The notes: generated by a model not told the origin, from the sequence alone. DNA of 64,000 bases from Tumebacillus flagellatus (GCF_000714935.1 NZ_JMIR01000016.1:1-64000), one strand, 5' to 3'. Counted from the first letter of the stretch, positions 34,603 to 44,314 are shown. Made by a program: numbers and translations.

Positions 34603-35924
34603 GCCAAACACTGCAACTTGACCGCTACCTCAGACGTCTCGAACGCACACGCACGATCAAAGTCAATGGCAAAGTCACCAAAGTCATCGGATTGACGATC
34701 GAGTCCAAGGGGCCGGTTGCCACCATCGGGGATGTCTGCACCATCGAATCCGCCGGGATGCCTCCGATGTACGCGGAGGTCGTCGGGTTTCGTGAGAACA
34801 ACGTCCTCCTCATGCCCCTTGGAGATCTCGGATCGATCGGTCCGGGGCACGATGTGGTGGCAACGGGCAGTTCGTTGCAGGTTCCGGTGGGTCCGCATCT
34901 GCTCGGCCGCGTTTTGAACGGGCTGGGCGAACCGATTGACGGGAAGGGGCCGCTTGTGTGTCATGAGCACACCAACGCGATGCAACAACCTCCCAACCCT
35001 TTGACCCGCAAACGGATTCAAGAACCGCTCAGCGTAGGCGTGCGCTGCATCGACGGTCTGCTGACCGTCGGGCGCGGACAACGTGTCGGTCTTTTTGCCG
35101 GTTCCGGCGTCGGGAAATCCACGTTGCTCGGGATGATGGCGCGCAACACGACCGCCGACATCAACGTCATCGCGTTGATCGGGGAGCGGGGGCGCGAAGT
35201 TCGTGAATTCATCGAGAAAGACCTGGGGGAGGAAGGGCTGAAACGCTCTGTCCTCGTCGTTGCCACTTCCGACCAACCGCCGCTCGTGCGGATCAAGGGG
35301 GCGATGGTCGCGACGTCCATCGCGGAATACTTTCGCGACCAAGGTCAAGACGTCGTGTTGATGATGGACTCTGTCACCCGATTTGCGATGGCTCAGCGCG
35401 AAGTGGGTCTCGCAGTCGGCGAACCTCCGACGACACGCGGTTATACCCCTTCTGTGTTCGCGATGTTGCCGCGTCTCTTGGAGAGAGCGGGCACAGGGCA
35501 CAGCGGTACGATCACGGCGTTTTACACCGTCCTCGTGGACGGGGATGACATGAACGAACCGGTTGCCGATGCCGTGCGGGGGATTCTCGACGGTCACATC
35601 GTCCTCTCACGGGCGCTGGCTAACCGAGGTCATTTTCCCGCGATCGATGTCCTGGCTTCCGTCTCGCGCGTGATGAACGAGTTGGTAACTCCCGAGCATC
35701 GACAAGCGGCGAGCACCGTCAAACGACTCGCTTCTATTTATAAGGAATCGGAAGACCTGATCAACATCGGAGCATACCAGCGGGGCAGCAACCTTCAGAT
35801 CGACCGTGCCATTCAATTCGCCTCGGCCATCGAGCAATTCACCACTCAGGACGTGCACGAGAAAACGAACTTGGAAACCGCGCAAACGACGCTGATTGAA
35901 ACGTTCGGAGGGATTGACGCATGA
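34599..35924 (+). CDS. fliI: Flagellum-specific ATP synthase FliI
   Basis: FliI is the hexameric ATPase of the flagellar type III exporter, homologous to F1-beta. Walker [16 protein letters not shown], the [10 protein letters not shown] box, Walker B-like [21 protein letters not shown] and [25 protein letters not shown] are all there. 441 aa is normal. Its ATG overlaps the fliH TGA by 4 nt, and its TGA overlaps the fliJ ATG by 4 nt. Confidence 0.97.
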   Translation: MSQTLQLDRYLRRLERTRTIKVNGKVTKVIGLTIESKGPVATIGDVCTIESAGMPPMYAEVVGFRENNVLLMPLGDLGSIGPGHDVVATGSSLQVPVGPHLLGRVLNGLGEPIDGKGPLVCHEHTNAMQQPPNPLTRKRIQEPLSVGVRCIDGLLTVGRGQRVGLFAGSGVGKSTLLGMMARNTTADINVIALIGERGREVREFIEKDLGEEGLKRSVLVVATSDQPPLVRIKGAMVATSIAEYFRDQGQDVVLMMDSVTRFAMAQREVGLAVGEPPTTRGYTPSVFAMLPRLLERAGTGHSGTITAFYTVLVDGDDMNEPVADAVRGILDGHIVLSRALANRGHFPAIDVLASVSRVMNELVTPEHRQAASTVKRLASIYKESEDLINIGAYQRGSNLQIDRAIQFASAIEQFTTQDVHEKTNLETAQTTLIETFGGIDA

Positions 35925-36367
35925 GTGTTCGTCTGGAATCCTTGCACAAAATCACCGACCTGAAGAACCGCTTGACGCAACAAGCCAATTGGCAATACAC
36001 CGAATCGCTTCGTAACTTGGAAACAGAGCGGGAAAAGCTGCAAAACCTGCTCGCCTCCCACGAGGAGGCCGTTTTGGAGTTGCACAACATGACGATGGAG
36101 GGAGTCTCCGCTCAAGAGTTGCACGGCTGGATGCAGTTCATGCTCTCACAGAGAAGTTTGATCGAGCGGCAGAACCATCTCATAGAAGGGAAACGGTCTG
36201 AGTGCACCGAAAAGCGACAAGAGATGACGGAATGTTATCTGGAGGAGCAAAAATGGGTGAAACTCAAGGGGCGTCGATTGGAGGAGCACCAAGCCTGGCT
36301 GAACAAGCTTGCGCAGGAATCTTTGGATGAGATCGCCGTGACCGGATATCAACGAACGAAGGGGTGA
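35921..36367 (+). CDS. fliJ: Flagellar export protein FliJ
   Basis: The 148-aa protein is almost entirely a coiled-coil hairpin ([50 protein letters not shown]), as expected for FliJ, the stalk of the FliI ATPase. Sequence identity to known FliJ is not obvious, so assignment rests on size, coiled coil and position right after fliI with a 4-nt overlap. Confidence 0.9.
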   Translation: MSVRLESLHKITDLKNRLTQQANWQYTESLRNLETEREKLQNLLASHEEAVLELHNMTMEGVSAQELHGWMQFMLSQRSLIERQNHLIEGKRSECTEKRQEMTECYLEEQKWVKLKGRRLEEHQAWLNKLAQESLDEIAVTGYQRTKG

Positions 36368-36377
36368 AGGGAACAGC

Positions 36378-36968
36378 ATGCAAGAATCGGAACGACGCTA
36401 CAGCGGGATGGAATGGACGTTTTACATCATCATTCTCCCGATGCTGTTCACCGCGCTGTTGGTTGGGATCATTTTGCAATTCTTAGGGTGGGACATCACC
36501 GGCAAGATCGGTCACGCCGCGCGCGCCATTCCCGGTGTCAGCAAGATCCTCCCCGCCGAAGAGACCCAATCTGCGGCAGACGGGGACAAACCTGACCCCG
36601 CCCAACAACTGCAAGATGCCGAAGATCAGATCAAAGCGCTTGAGGACTCCAAGAAACAACTGGAGTCAGATATGTCCAAGAAGGACACCGAGATCTCCAA
36701 CTTGAAAAAACAGATCGACGATCTCAAGAAAAAAGCGGACGCCACGGCCAAGAACGGCACCTCTGCGGGAGGTGCGGCGGCTGCCGACCCGTATGTTCAG
36801 CAAGCACAAGTGTATTCCCAGATGAGCCCGGCGAAGGCTGCGGCGGTGATGAGCCAGCTTTCCGTCACGGAATTGAAGCACATTTTTTCCAAGATGACCA
36901 ACGAACAGCAAGCTGCCATTCTGGAAAAAATGGACCCGGCAATCGCCAGCAAGGTACTTTCCTCTTGA
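36378..36968 (+). CDS. MotE/YlxF-like flagellar membrane protein
   Basis: A short cytoplasmic start is followed by one membrane segment (residues about 13-37, WTFYIIILPMLFTALLVGIILQFL), a coiled coil (about 75-120, DAEDQIKALEDSKKQLESDM) and a C-terminal MgtE-N-like helical domain (MSPAKAAAVMSQLSVTELKHIFSKMTNEQQAAILEKMDP). This is the YlxF/MotE architecture found between fliJ and fliK; MotE is thought to assist stator or motor assembly. 196 aa. Confidence 0.87.
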   Translation: MQESERRYSGMEWTFYIIILPMLFTALLVGIILQFLGWDITGKIGHAARAIPGVSKILPAEETQSAADGDKPDPAQQLQDAEDQIKALEDSKKQLESDMSKKDTEISNLKKQIDDLKKKADATAKNGTSAGGAAAADPYVQQAQVYSQMSPAKAAAVMSQLSVTELKHIFSKMTNEQQAAILEKMDPAIASKVLSS

Positions 36969-36992
36969 TTCTTTGAAAGGAGGTGAAAGACA

Positions 36993-38438
36993 ATGGAAAT
37001 TCAAGTGACCTCAACTCCGGCTGCAAGCGGTTCTGCGGTATCGACCGGGACGGCGCAGTCGACGAAGTCGAATGGCGGCAAGTCGGTTTTTAACAACTTG
37101 TTGCAAAACGCCGGAAATCAAACTTCTGAGAAGAAAGTAACCGATCCGATGACGGCTGTTCTTGCTCTGCTGGCCGGCGGCCTCAATCCGCTCGCTCTTC
37201 AGCAGCAAATGCCGACAGTGATGACGGCAGACGGTGTGAAAACCACAACCTCTGCAGCAGACGTCATGCTCGGCAATCGCACGATGGCGGTTCCAGTGGC
37301 AGGCCTTCCGTTGCAAAGCGGAGATTTAGCCCAATTGTTACAACAATTCGGAGGTTCCGCAAAGCTTTTGGGGGTCTTGCAAGAGAACCCAAGCCTTCCT
37401 TCGGGTCAAGTGCTGAGCGCTCATCCGGAGGTGCTTTCCGACTTTGGTCAAGCGTTGACAAACCTCGTGCAACAAACGGTTCAGAACCCTCAGTTGCTTC
37501 TGGCATCGCCGAAAGCTGCGGCTCTGATGGAAAGCTTGTTTGCGCAACTGCTCCAAGCAGAGGGAACCGACGGCCAAGCGTCGACGAACACTCCGTCGAC
37601 CGGAGCGAATACGACGGCAACCAAGCAACCGCAATTTGGCAAGCTGCAAGCTGCGACGATCACCGCTGTGAATTTGCAAGTGCAGGCAACACCTGAAGCG
37701 CAAACGGTGTCTGTGGTCCCAAGCAGTCAAGCAACGGCTGTCCAGGGTATGCAAGTCTCCGCTTTAACGGCCGCGTTGCTTTCTTCCGACAACCCGACCC
37801 AAGAGCAAGCGAAGTCAAGCGGGACCCCTCTTGATGCGACGCAATGGATGACCAACCTGCTCGCCGGAGGTCAAACACCTTTGCAAAGCGTGAACGCAGA
37901 ACGCCTCGCGAAGCTTCCGACCGTCATCAATATGCAAGGAAACCAATTCCAAAATCAATTTGCCGACTTGGTCGTCAAGCGTGCCACAATGCTTGAAGCA
38001 CCGGGACGACATGAGTTCCGCATCGTCTTGCAACCGCAGGGTCTCGGAGAGATCGAAGTGCGCGTGCAAGCGGTCGGCAACCAGATTTCTTTGCAAATGT
38101 CTGCTGACAGCAGCGCGACCAAGGGACTGTTGGATTCGAGCCTTTCGAGCCTCAAGTCACAATTGCAAGCTCAAGGCATTCAGTTGGACCGCATCGAAGT
38201 TTCGTCCGCGAACACCAACAACAGCACCAACCAAAACAACAACGGCAGTCTGAGCAGCGGACTCCCGCAAGACCGCCAATCCGGTCAGGGCTTCCAAGGC
38301 GGCCAATCCGGCAAAGAGTCCAACCGACGACAAAGCGGTGAACGCTTCACGATCGACGCGTTGGACGCGGCCGACGCAGCGGCGTTCGCAGAAGAAACGG
38401 ACACAACAGATGAAGCAAGCCTTGACGTCACGGCGTAG
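36993..38438 (+). CDS. fliK: Flagellar hook-length control protein FliK
   Basis: FliK is secreted as a ruler and then contacts FlhB to switch export substrate. The 481-aa protein has a Gln/Ser/Thr/Ala-rich ruler region and the conserved C-terminal domain at about residues 330-400 (HEFRIVLQPQGLGEIEVRVQAVG, LKSQLQAQGIQLDRIEV). It ends in a Gln/Ser/Asp-rich tail. The strong ribosome site AAAGGAGGTGA precedes ATG 36993. Compare the FliK-like domain of the YlqG protein at 5981-7840. Confidence 0.94.
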   Translation: MEIQVTSTPAASGSAVSTGTAQSTKSNGGKSVFNNLLQNAGNQTSEKKVTDPMTAVLALLAGGLNPLALQQQMPTVMTADGVKTTTSAADVMLGNRTMAVPVAGLPLQSGDLAQLLQQFGGSAKLLGVLQENPSLPSGQVLSAHPEVLSDFGQALTNLVQQTVQNPQLLLASPKAAALMESLFAQLLQAEGTDGQASTNTPSTGANTTATKQPQFGKLQAATITAVNLQVQATPEAQTVSVVPSSQATAVQGMQVSALTAALLSSDNPTQEQAKSSGTPLDATQWMTNLLAGGQTPLQSVNAERLAKLPTVINMQGNQFQNQFADLVVKRATMLEAPGRHEFRIVLQPQGLGEIEVRVQAVGNQISLQMSADSSATKGLLDSSLSSLKSQLQAQGIQLDRIEVSSANTNNSTNQNNNGSLSSGLPQDRQSGQGFQGGQSGKESNRRQSGERFTIDALDAADAAAFAEETDTTDEASLDVTA

Positions 38439-38453
38439 AGGAGGAGATTCCAG

Positions 38454-38846
38454 ATGGCATCCAACAACATTACCTTCGATCCGTCTTCGTACACGCGTCC
38501 CACCACGACAACTGTTGCGCATAAGGATCTCGATCGCGACGCCTTTCTGAAGATTTTGATCACCCAACTGCAATACCAAGACCCGTCTCAGCCGATGCAG
38601 GATAAGGAGTTTATCGCCCAGATGGCGCAGTTCAGCGCCTTGGAGCAGACGAACAAAGTCTACCAAGTGAACTCGCTTGCACTCGGGACTCAGATGATCG
38701 GCAACATTGCCGGCTATCAACGGTCGGACGGTACGATTCAGGAAGGTGAAGTGATCTCCGCTCAGACGATTGGCGGCAACGTCATGGTCCAAATCGGAGA
38801 CGACATGATTGACCTGAGTCAGATCATTGAAGTCAAGAAAAAGTAA
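38454..38846 (+). CDS. flgD: Flagellar hook capping protein FlgD
   Basis: The 130-aa protein carries the conserved N-terminal part of FlgD (LDRDAFLKILITQLQYQDPSQPMQDKEFIAQMAQFSALEQ) and a short C-terminal segment. It lacks the long Ig-like/Tudor C-terminal domains of enterobacterial FlgD, as is common in Bacilli. FlgD caps the growing hook. It follows fliK by 15 nt with GAGGAGGAG. Confidence 0.95.
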   Translation: MASNNITFDPSSYTRPTTTTVAHKDLDRDAFLKILITQLQYQDPSQPMQDKEFIAQMAQFSALEQTNKVYQVNSLALGTQMIGNIAGYQRSDGTIQEGEVISAQTIGGNVMVQIGDDMIDLSQIIEVKKK

Positions 38847-38871
38847 ATCACGGCATCAGGGGGTGTAACTT

Positions 38872-39276
38872 GTGAGTCAGGGATGGCCCATGCGGCCTGT
38901 TTCGCTGCCGAACGCTCCCCAAGCAGAATTGCCAATCCGAAAGAACCCTTCCGCAAATCGTGCGGTCGGTACGGTTTCCTTTCAAGATGAACTGAAGAAA
39001 CAACTTCAAGCTCAATCGCAACAACCGGTCACGTTTTCCGCGCATGCGCTGGATCGCCTGCGAAATCGGAATATTCGTCTCAGCCAGGAGGACATGACTC
39101 GTCTTGGAAGCGCCATCGATCGGGTGGCCGCCAAAGGGGGACGTGAGTCTCTGGTGGTCTACAAGAACACCGCGTATTTGATCAACATCAGGAATCGAAC
39201 GGTGATCACCGCCGTTGATCAAGCACACATGAACGACCATGTGTTTACCAACATCGACAGTGCTGTTTTTGCTTGA
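38872..39276 (+). CDS. TIGR02530-type flagellar operon protein, 134 aa
   Basis: The C-terminal half (FSAHALDRLRNRNIRLSQEDMTRLGSAIDRVAAKGGRESLVVYKNTAYLINIRNRTVITA) matches the family often annotated as flagellar operon protein between flgD and flgE in Firmicutes and other phyla. The N-terminal 55 residues are Pro/Gln-rich and variable. Function is unknown; it may accompany hook assembly. It starts with GTG 38872 behind AGGGGGTG. No equivalent is at this place in B. subtilis 168. Confidence 0.85.
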   Translation: MSQGWPMRPVSLPNAPQAELPIRKNPSANRAVGTVSFQDELKKQLQAQSQQPVTFSAHALDRLRNRNIRLSQEDMTRLGSAIDRVAAKGGRESLVVYKNTAYLINIRNRTVITAVDQAHMNDHVFTNIDSAVFA

Positions 39277-39314
39277 TGAAATTTCTTGGGCTGGCCCACA
39301 ATGTGGAGGCCCTG

Positions 39315-39338
39315 AACCGCCGAATGACAGACGCGGTT
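39315..39338 (+). other. Hairpin before flgE
   Basis: AACCGC (39315-39320) and GCGGTT (39333-39338) can pair around a 12-nt loop in the 91-nt gap before flgE. No T-run follows. It may affect mRNA stability or reinitiation. Confidence 0.35.
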
Positions 39339-39367
39339 TACTACCCACTAAGAGGAGGAACTAACAC

Positions 39368-40180
39368 ATGCTGCGCTCTCTTTACTCGGGTATCTCTGGT
39401 ATGCGAGGTTTCCAAACCAAGTTGGACACCATCGGCAACAACGTAGCGAACGTCAACACCGCCGGTTTCAAGGCTGGCCGTGTCATGTTCAAAGACATCA
39501 TGAGCCAAACCATGCAAGGCGCGGGCGCCCCGGCCCAAGGCTTCGGCGGCACCAACCCGATCCAAGTCGGCTTGGGTTCGACGATCTCGGCGATTGACAC
39601 CGTCATGAACGACGGTTCGACCCAAGTCACGAACCGCCCGTTGGACTTTGCCATCCAGGGCAACGGCTTTTTCACCTTGGTCAATGACAACAACGAGACG
39701 TTCTATACCCGTCAAGGGAATTTCTACCTCGACAACGCCGGCAACTTGGTGAACTCCGACGGCTGGAAAGTCGCGGGTGCGGATGGGCAACCGATCGTTG
39801 TTGACATGACGACCGTCAAGTCGTACACGTTCGACTCCAAGGGCAACCTCTACACCGTCCTGAACGACGGCACGACCGACGGAACACCGGTGGCGACCAT
39901 CGGGTTGACGAAGTTTGCAAACCCGTCCGGTTTGGAGAAAGTCGGAGGGAGCTTGTTCCGTACTTCCGGAAACTCGGGCGACCCGCAACTCGGCGCTCCG
40001 GGCAGCACCGACGTCGGTCTTGGCACTCTTCAAGTCGGCGCGCTGGAAATGTCCAACGTCGACCTGACCAATGAATTTTCCGAAATGATCGTGGCACAGC
40101 GCGGTTTCCAAGCGAATTCCCGCACGATCACCGTTGCTGACGAAATTCTTCAAGAAGTCGTCAACCTCAAGCGCGGATAA
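39368..40180 (+). CDS. flgE: Flagellar hook protein FlgE (FlgG/FlgE-type)
   Basis: The N-terminal MLRSLYSGISGMRGFQTKLDTIGNNVANVNTAGFKAGRV and the C-terminal EMSNVDLTNEFSEMIVAQRGFQANSRTITVADEILQEVVNLKRG are the hook/rod D0 signatures. At 270 aa and at this position it equals the short FlgE hook protein of B. subtilis (historically annotated FlgG). The middle is one small D1-type domain. GAGGAGGAAC is the ribosome site. Confidence 0.93.
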   Translation: MLRSLYSGISGMRGFQTKLDTIGNNVANVNTAGFKAGRVMFKDIMSQTMQGAGAPAQGFGGTNPIQVGLGSTISAIDTVMNDGSTQVTNRPLDFAIQGNGFFTLVNDNNETFYTRQGNFYLDNAGNLVNSDGWKVAGADGQPIVVDMTTVKSYTFDSKGNLYTVLNDGTTDGTPVATIGLTKFANPSGLEKVGGSLFRTSGNSGDPQLGAPGSTDVGLGTLQVGALEMSNVDLTNEFSEMIVAQRGFQANSRTITVADEILQEVVNLKRG

Positions 40181-40197
40181 TCGGTGAATCGTAGACC

Positions 40198-40428
40198 ATG
40201 ATTCCGGTCACTAAATTCAACCGCTCGACGGTGTACGTCAATGCGACGCTCGTCGAGCAGGTTGAATCTACGCCTGATACTGTGATCACGCTTGTCAACG
40301 GGAAGAAGCTGATCGTACGTGAGACTGTCGAAGAAGTGCTGAAGATGGTCGAGGGTTACTACCGAAGAGTTGGACTTCTTGCTGTGCAAGTCCAACAGAA
40401 TGCGGAGGAGACAGATGTTTCGGAATAA
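40198..40428 (+). CDS. swrD: FlbD/SwrD family flagellar protein
   Basis: The 76-aa protein begins MIPVTKFN and contains VYVNATLVEQVESTPDTVITLVNGKKLIVRETVEEVL, the FlbD/SwrD pattern. SwrD of B. subtilis increases motor torque needed for swarming. It lies between flgE and fliL exactly as swrD does and overlaps fliL by 14 nt. The ribosome site before ATG 40198 is poor, so coupling to flgE is likely. Confidence 0.92.
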   Translation: MIPVTKFNRSTVYVNATLVEQVESTPDTVITLVNGKKLIVRETVEEVLKMVEGYYRRVGLLAVQVQQNAEETDVSE

Positions 40429-40849
40429 GGCATTTAATATTGTCTTACTGGTCATTATTTCTGTAATTTTGGTGGGCGTTCTCGGCCTTGTCGGGTATAA
40501 GATGTTTGGTGCCAAAAGCGCCGATGAACCCAAAGTGCCGTCGGCCAAGGAACTGTTGGCCAGCCAATTCGACATTGGCAAGATGACGACCAACCTGGCG
40601 GGCAACTCGCTGATTCAAGCCACGATCTCCATCCAAGGCGACAGCTCCAAGATGAAGACCGAACTGGAAGAACGCAAAGTGCAAGTCCGCGATATCATCA
40701 ACGCTGTCCTGCACAAAACGACGCAGGCAGACCTGGAGAAGGCGGAAGGCATCGAGCTTCTGAAAGTTAATTTGATTGGCGAGTTGAACAAAGTGATGCT
40801 TGAGGGGAAAGTGACGAACGTATACATCTCCGACATCGTTGTTCAATAA
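40415..40849 (+). CDS. fliL: Flagellar basal-body-associated protein FliL
   Basis: FliL is a bitopic membrane protein surrounding the stators. One N-terminal membrane segment (residues 8-30, IVLLVIISVILVGVLGLVGYKMF) is followed by the FliL domain (LIQATISIQGDSSKMKTELEERKVQVRDIINAVL) and the conserved end VTNVYISDIVVQ. ATG 40415 follows GCGGAGGAGA and starts inside the end of swrD. 144 aa. Confidence 0.94.
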   Translation: MFRNKAFNIVLLVIISVILVGVLGLVGYKMFGAKSADEPKVPSAKELLASQFDIGKMTTNLAGNSLIQATISIQGDSSKMKTELEERKVQVRDIINAVLHKTTQADLEKAEGIELLKVNLIGELNKVMLEGKVTNVYISDIVVQ

Positions 40850-40880
40850 GAACACCCTGGGACAAAGGAGGTGATGACCG

Positions 40881-41879
40881 ATGGCTGAGGTCTTGTCACA
40901 AAGTGAAATCGATGCCCTTTTATCCGCGCTTTCTACCGGTGAAATCTCTGCTGAAGAAATTCGCAAGGAAGACACCGACCGCAAGATCAAAGTATACGAT
41001 TTCAAACGCGCCATGCGGTTTTCCAAAGACCACATCCGCAGTATCACGCGGATCTTTGAAAACTTCGCGCGCCTGCTTACCACATACTTTTCAGCCCAAT
41101 TGCGAACGTTCGTCCAGATCTCTGTGGTCTCTGTCGATCAACTGCCTTACGAAGAATTCATTCGATCGATCTCCAAGATGACCATTTTGAACGTCTTCAA
41201 CTGCAGACCGCTCGAAGGCAAGTTCGTGATGGAAGTCCACCCGAACATCGCGTACGCGATGCTGGATCGCTTGCTTGGCGGTGCCGGCATGGGGACGGAT
41301 ATCCTGCGCGACTTGACGGAGATCGAGATGACGATTATGGAACGCGTGTTCGGGCGGGCGCTCGACAACTTCGAGGAAGCTTGGAAGGGCGTCGCAGAAT
41401 TGGTGACTGAACTCGATCATTTGGAGGTCAACCCTCAGTTCTTGCAACTGGTGTCGCCAAACGAAACCGTTGCCGTTGTCTCCTTGTCGACCAAGATCGG
41501 GGAAATTACCGGGATGATCAACATCTGTATGCCGCACGTTGTGTTGGAGCCGATCATCCCCAAACTCTCCACCCACTACTGGATGGGTACTTCGAAAAGC
41601 ACCAAGGACTTCTCGGAGGAATGGGAAGCCATCCGTCTAAACCTTGGGAAGACCCAAGTGCCGTTGATTGCAGAGTTGGGTTCCTCGACGATCTCCGTAG
41701 GCGAATTTCTCGCTTTGAATGTAGGAGATGTCATCTCGCTGGATCAAGACGTCAAAGCGAAGCTCCAACTGAAAGTGGGAGAACGCTTGAAGTTCTTGGG
41801 ACAGCCGGGAACCGTACGCGGCAAAGTCGCGGTGCAGATTTCACAAGTAATAGAAGAAGGAGTGGGCGCAGATGAATAA
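40881..41879 (+). CDS. fliM: Flagellar motor switch protein FliM
   Basis: FliM is the CheY-P receptor of the C ring. The N-terminal CheY-binding peptide LSQSEIDALLSAL, the middle CheC-like domain and the C-terminal SpoA domain (ISVGEFLALNVGDVISLDQDVKAKLQLKVGERLKFLGQPG) are complete. 332 aa is normal. Its stop overlaps the fliY start by 8 nt. AAAGGAGGTGATG is the ribosome site. Confidence 0.97.
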   Translation: MAEVLSQSEIDALLSALSTGEISAEEIRKEDTDRKIKVYDFKRAMRFSKDHIRSITRIFENFARLLTTYFSAQLRTFVQISVVSVDQLPYEEFIRSISKMTILNVFNCRPLEGKFVMEVHPNIAYAMLDRLLGGAGMGTDILRDLTEIEMTIMERVFGRALDNFEEAWKGVAELVTELDHLEVNPQFLQLVSPNETVAVVSLSTKIGEITGMINICMPHVVLEPIIPKLSTHYWMGTSKSTKDFSEEWEAIRLNLGKTQVPLIAELGSSTISVGEFLALNVGDVISLDQDVKAKLQLKVGERLKFLGQPGTVRGKVAVQISQVIEEGVGADE

Positions 41880-43257
41880 AGATGTGTTGTCTCAACAAGA
41901 AATCGATGCGCTCCTTAGGCAGAATGGCGACGACGACGACACCGATCCGAACTCGGACGGAATCCGCTTGAGCGATTACCTGAGCGACTTCGAGACCGAC
42001 GCGCTTGGAGAGATCGGGAACATCTCGTTCGGAACAGCGGCAACAGCGCTTTCGACTTTGTTGAGACAAAAAGTAGACATCACGACCCCGAAAGTGACAG
42101 CCGTTCTCCGCAGCTCCTTGAGCAACGATTTCCCGTTGCCGCATGTGGCGATCAAAGTGGAATATACGGACGGGTTCATCGGGGCCAACGTCTTGGCCAT
42201 TCGCGTTGAGGATGCACAGATCATTGCGGACCTGATGATGGGGGGAGACGGAACGACAGCTCCGTCCGAACTCAACGAACTTCATCTCTCCGCGGTGGCG
42301 GAAGCGATGAACCAGATGATGGGCTCCGCTTCCACCTCGATGTCGACGATTTTCAACATGATGGTCAACATCACTCCGCCGATCGTGGACGTGATGGACT
42401 TTGACAACAAGCAGTCGGCGTCTCTATTCCCGGATGACGAAGTTTTGATCAAGATTTCGTTCCGACTGATCATCGGCACGTTGATCGACTCGCACATCAT
42501 GCAATTGGTTCCGGTTTCGTTCGCCAAAGACATGATCTCCAAACTGACGGGCGGCATGAGCGAAGAGCCTGAACCGGCTCCGGCTCCGGCTCCGCAATCT
42601 GCTCCTGCAGCGTCCATGCCGGAACCGACTCCGGTCGCTGCGGCAGCGCCTGTGCAACAGCCTGCAGCCCAACCGCAGCCTGTTCAACAACCGATGTATG
42701 AAGCACCAGTTTCTTCCGGCGTTCCCGGACAATATCCGCCGCAACAACCGCAGAACTATCCGCCGCAACCAATGTATGCGGAACAAGTACCTGCCGGTTA
42801 CCCGCCGTATCCGCAGCCGTATCCGCCGCAATACGCGTATCCTCCGTATCCGCAACAATACCCGCCGCAAGGATATCCGGGGTATGGAGATCCGGCTGCG
42901 CAGGCCGCTACTAATCAACCGCGTCCGGTTCAGCCGAATGTCAATGTACAAGCTGCTCAATTCCAATCGTTCGAGACGTCCGAGATGACTGGCTCACAAG
43001 GGAATCTTGACCTCTTGCTAGATATCCCGCTTTCGATTACTGTTGAGTTAGGACGTACGAAGAAATTAATTCGCGACATTTTGGAACTCGTACCCGGTTC
43101 CATCGTACAATTGGATAAATTGGCGGGGGACCCGGTTGATATCATGGTCAACAACAAGTTGGTCGCCAAAGGAGAAGTCGTGGTCATTGACGAAAACTTT
43201 GGTGTACGGGTAACTGATATCATTTCACCGGCAGAACGAGTTCGCAAATTACAGTAA
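41872..43257 (+). CDS. fliY: Flagellar motor switch phosphatase FliY
   Basis: FliY replaces FliN in Bacilli: CheC-like phosphatase plus a FliN-like SpoA domain. The N-terminal LSQQEIDALLRQ can bind CheY-P. The CheC-type domain follows (ALGEIGNISFGTAATALSTLL; LSAVAEAMNQMMGSASTSMS), and the SpoA domain covers the last 85 residues (LDLLLDIPLSITVELGRTKKLIRDILEL). Between them, residues about 225-345 form a long Pro/Gln/Tyr-rich linker of imperfect YPPQ-type repeats, making the protein 461 aa versus 378 in B. subtilis. Confidence 0.96.
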   Translation: MNKDVLSQQEIDALLRQNGDDDDTDPNSDGIRLSDYLSDFETDALGEIGNISFGTAATALSTLLRQKVDITTPKVTAVLRSSLSNDFPLPHVAIKVEYTDGFIGANVLAIRVEDAQIIADLMMGGDGTTAPSELNELHLSAVAEAMNQMMGSASTSMSTIFNMMVNITPPIVDVMDFDNKQSASLFPDDEVLIKISFRLIIGTLIDSHIMQLVPVSFAKDMISKLTGGMSEEPEPAPAPAPQSAPAASMPEPTPVAAAAPVQQPAAQPQPVQQPMYEAPVSSGVPGQYPPQQPQNYPPQPMYAEQVPAGYPPYPQPYPPQYAYPPYPQQYPPQGYPGYGDPAAQAATNQPRPVQPNVNVQAAQFQSFETSEMTGSQGNLDLLLDIPLSITVELGRTKKLIRDILELVPGSIVQLDKLAGDPVDIMVNNKLVAKGEVVVIDENFGVRVTDIISPAERVRKLQ

Positions 43258-43279
43258 TTAGACTAGGGGGAACCAAACA

Positions 43280-43642
43280 ATGTCTCACAAAATCTTGATC
43301 GTTGACGATGCGGCATTCATGCGAATGATGATTAAGGAAATCCTTACCCGCAATGGCTACAACGTAGTAGGCGAAGCACAAGACGGCGCACAAGCTGTTG
43401 AAAAATACAAAGAATTGCGCCCGGACCTCGTTACGATGGACATCACGATGCCGGAGATGGACGGGATTCACGCACTGAAAGAAATTCGTGCGTTTGATGC
43501 CAACGCTCGTGTCATCATGTGCTCGGCAATGGGCCAGCAAGCGATGGTTATCGATGCGATTCAAGCGGGTGCAAAGGACTTCATCGTCAAACCGTTCCAA
43601 GCAGATCGTGTTATCGAAGCGATCAAGAAAACTTTGGGCTAA
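43280..43642 (+). CDS. cheY: Chemotaxis response regulator CheY
   Basis: This single-domain receiver carries the switch signal from CheA to FliM/FliY. Acidic DD lies in IVDDAAFMR, the phospho-acceptor Asp in VTMDITMPEMDG, the Ser/Thr in VIMCSAMGQQ and the Lys in FIVKPF. 120 aa. Its position between fliY and fliO matches B. subtilis. Confidence 0.97.
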   Translation: MSHKILIVDDAAFMRMMIKEILTRNGYNVVGEAQDGAQAVEKYKELRPDLVTMDITMPEMDGIHALKEIRAFDANARVIMCSAMGQQAMVIDAIQAGAKDFIVKPFQADRVIEAIKKTLG

Positions 43643-43681
43643 GCGTTCCCTGAACGTCAACATTTTAGAAAGGGTGGGGTC

Positions 43682-44314
43682 ATGCGACTGACAATACCTC
43701 GCACGATAACGACTTGGTCTGTTGCACTGGGTACCCTTTGGTTTGCCTCCCCACCTCATGTGTTGGCGGTTGGTGAAAACGTCACGAAGGCGATTCAAGA
43801 CAAGCAAAAAGGCACCGCTCCGGCGGAGCTACCAACTGCCACAGGCGATGGTTCGCTTTTTTGGTCCTTGCTGCAATTGGTTTTTGCCTTGGGGATCATC
43901 ATCGCAATCATCTACTTTTTGATTCGCTTCCTTTCCCAGAAAACGAATCTGTCTCGTAATCAAGCGTTCCAGTCGTTGGGCGCTCAGGCACTGGGGAAGG
44001 ATCGCTCGGTTCACTTGATCTCCGTAGGGGACAAAGTCTACCTGCTCGGGGTGGGGGAAACTGTTACGCTGCTCGATACCGTGACAGATGCGCAACTGAT
44101 CGAACAATTGCGGGAGAATGCCCAGCAACCGATGGTGCGTCCTGTGCCCGGTTTGCAAACTTGGATGAATCGTCTGCGCCCCAAAGCAAACGCACAGGCC
44201 GAAGAACTACAAGTGGAAGAATTGCCGTTTGACGCCGCTTTGCGAGAAAAACTTCACAACTTGAAGGAAAGGCGTCAACAGACGGTCGACGATTGGCAGG
44301 ATCCATCGAAATGA
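43682..44314 (+). CDS. fliO: Flagellar biosynthetic protein FliO (FliZ)
   Basis: FliO helps assemble the FliP ring of the export gate. The protein starts with a signal-like hydrophobic stretch (ITTWSVALGTLWFASPPHVLA), then one membrane segment at about 60-82 (LLQLVFALGIIIAIIYFLIRFL), and a cytoplasmic beta domain (LGAQALGKDRSVHLISVGDKVYLLGVGETVTLLDTV). 210 aa is close to B. subtilis FliZ. It overlaps fliP by 4 nt. Confidence 0.92.
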   Translation: MRLTIPRTITTWSVALGTLWFASPPHVLAVGENVTKAIQDKQKGTAPAELPTATGDGSLFWSLLQLVFALGIIIAIIYFLIRFLSQKTNLSRNQAFQSLGAQALGKDRSVHLISVGDKVYLLGVGETVTLLDTVTDAQLIEQLRENAQQPMVRPVPGLQTWMNRLRPKANAQAEELQVEELPFDAALREKLHNLKERRQQTVDDWQDPSK

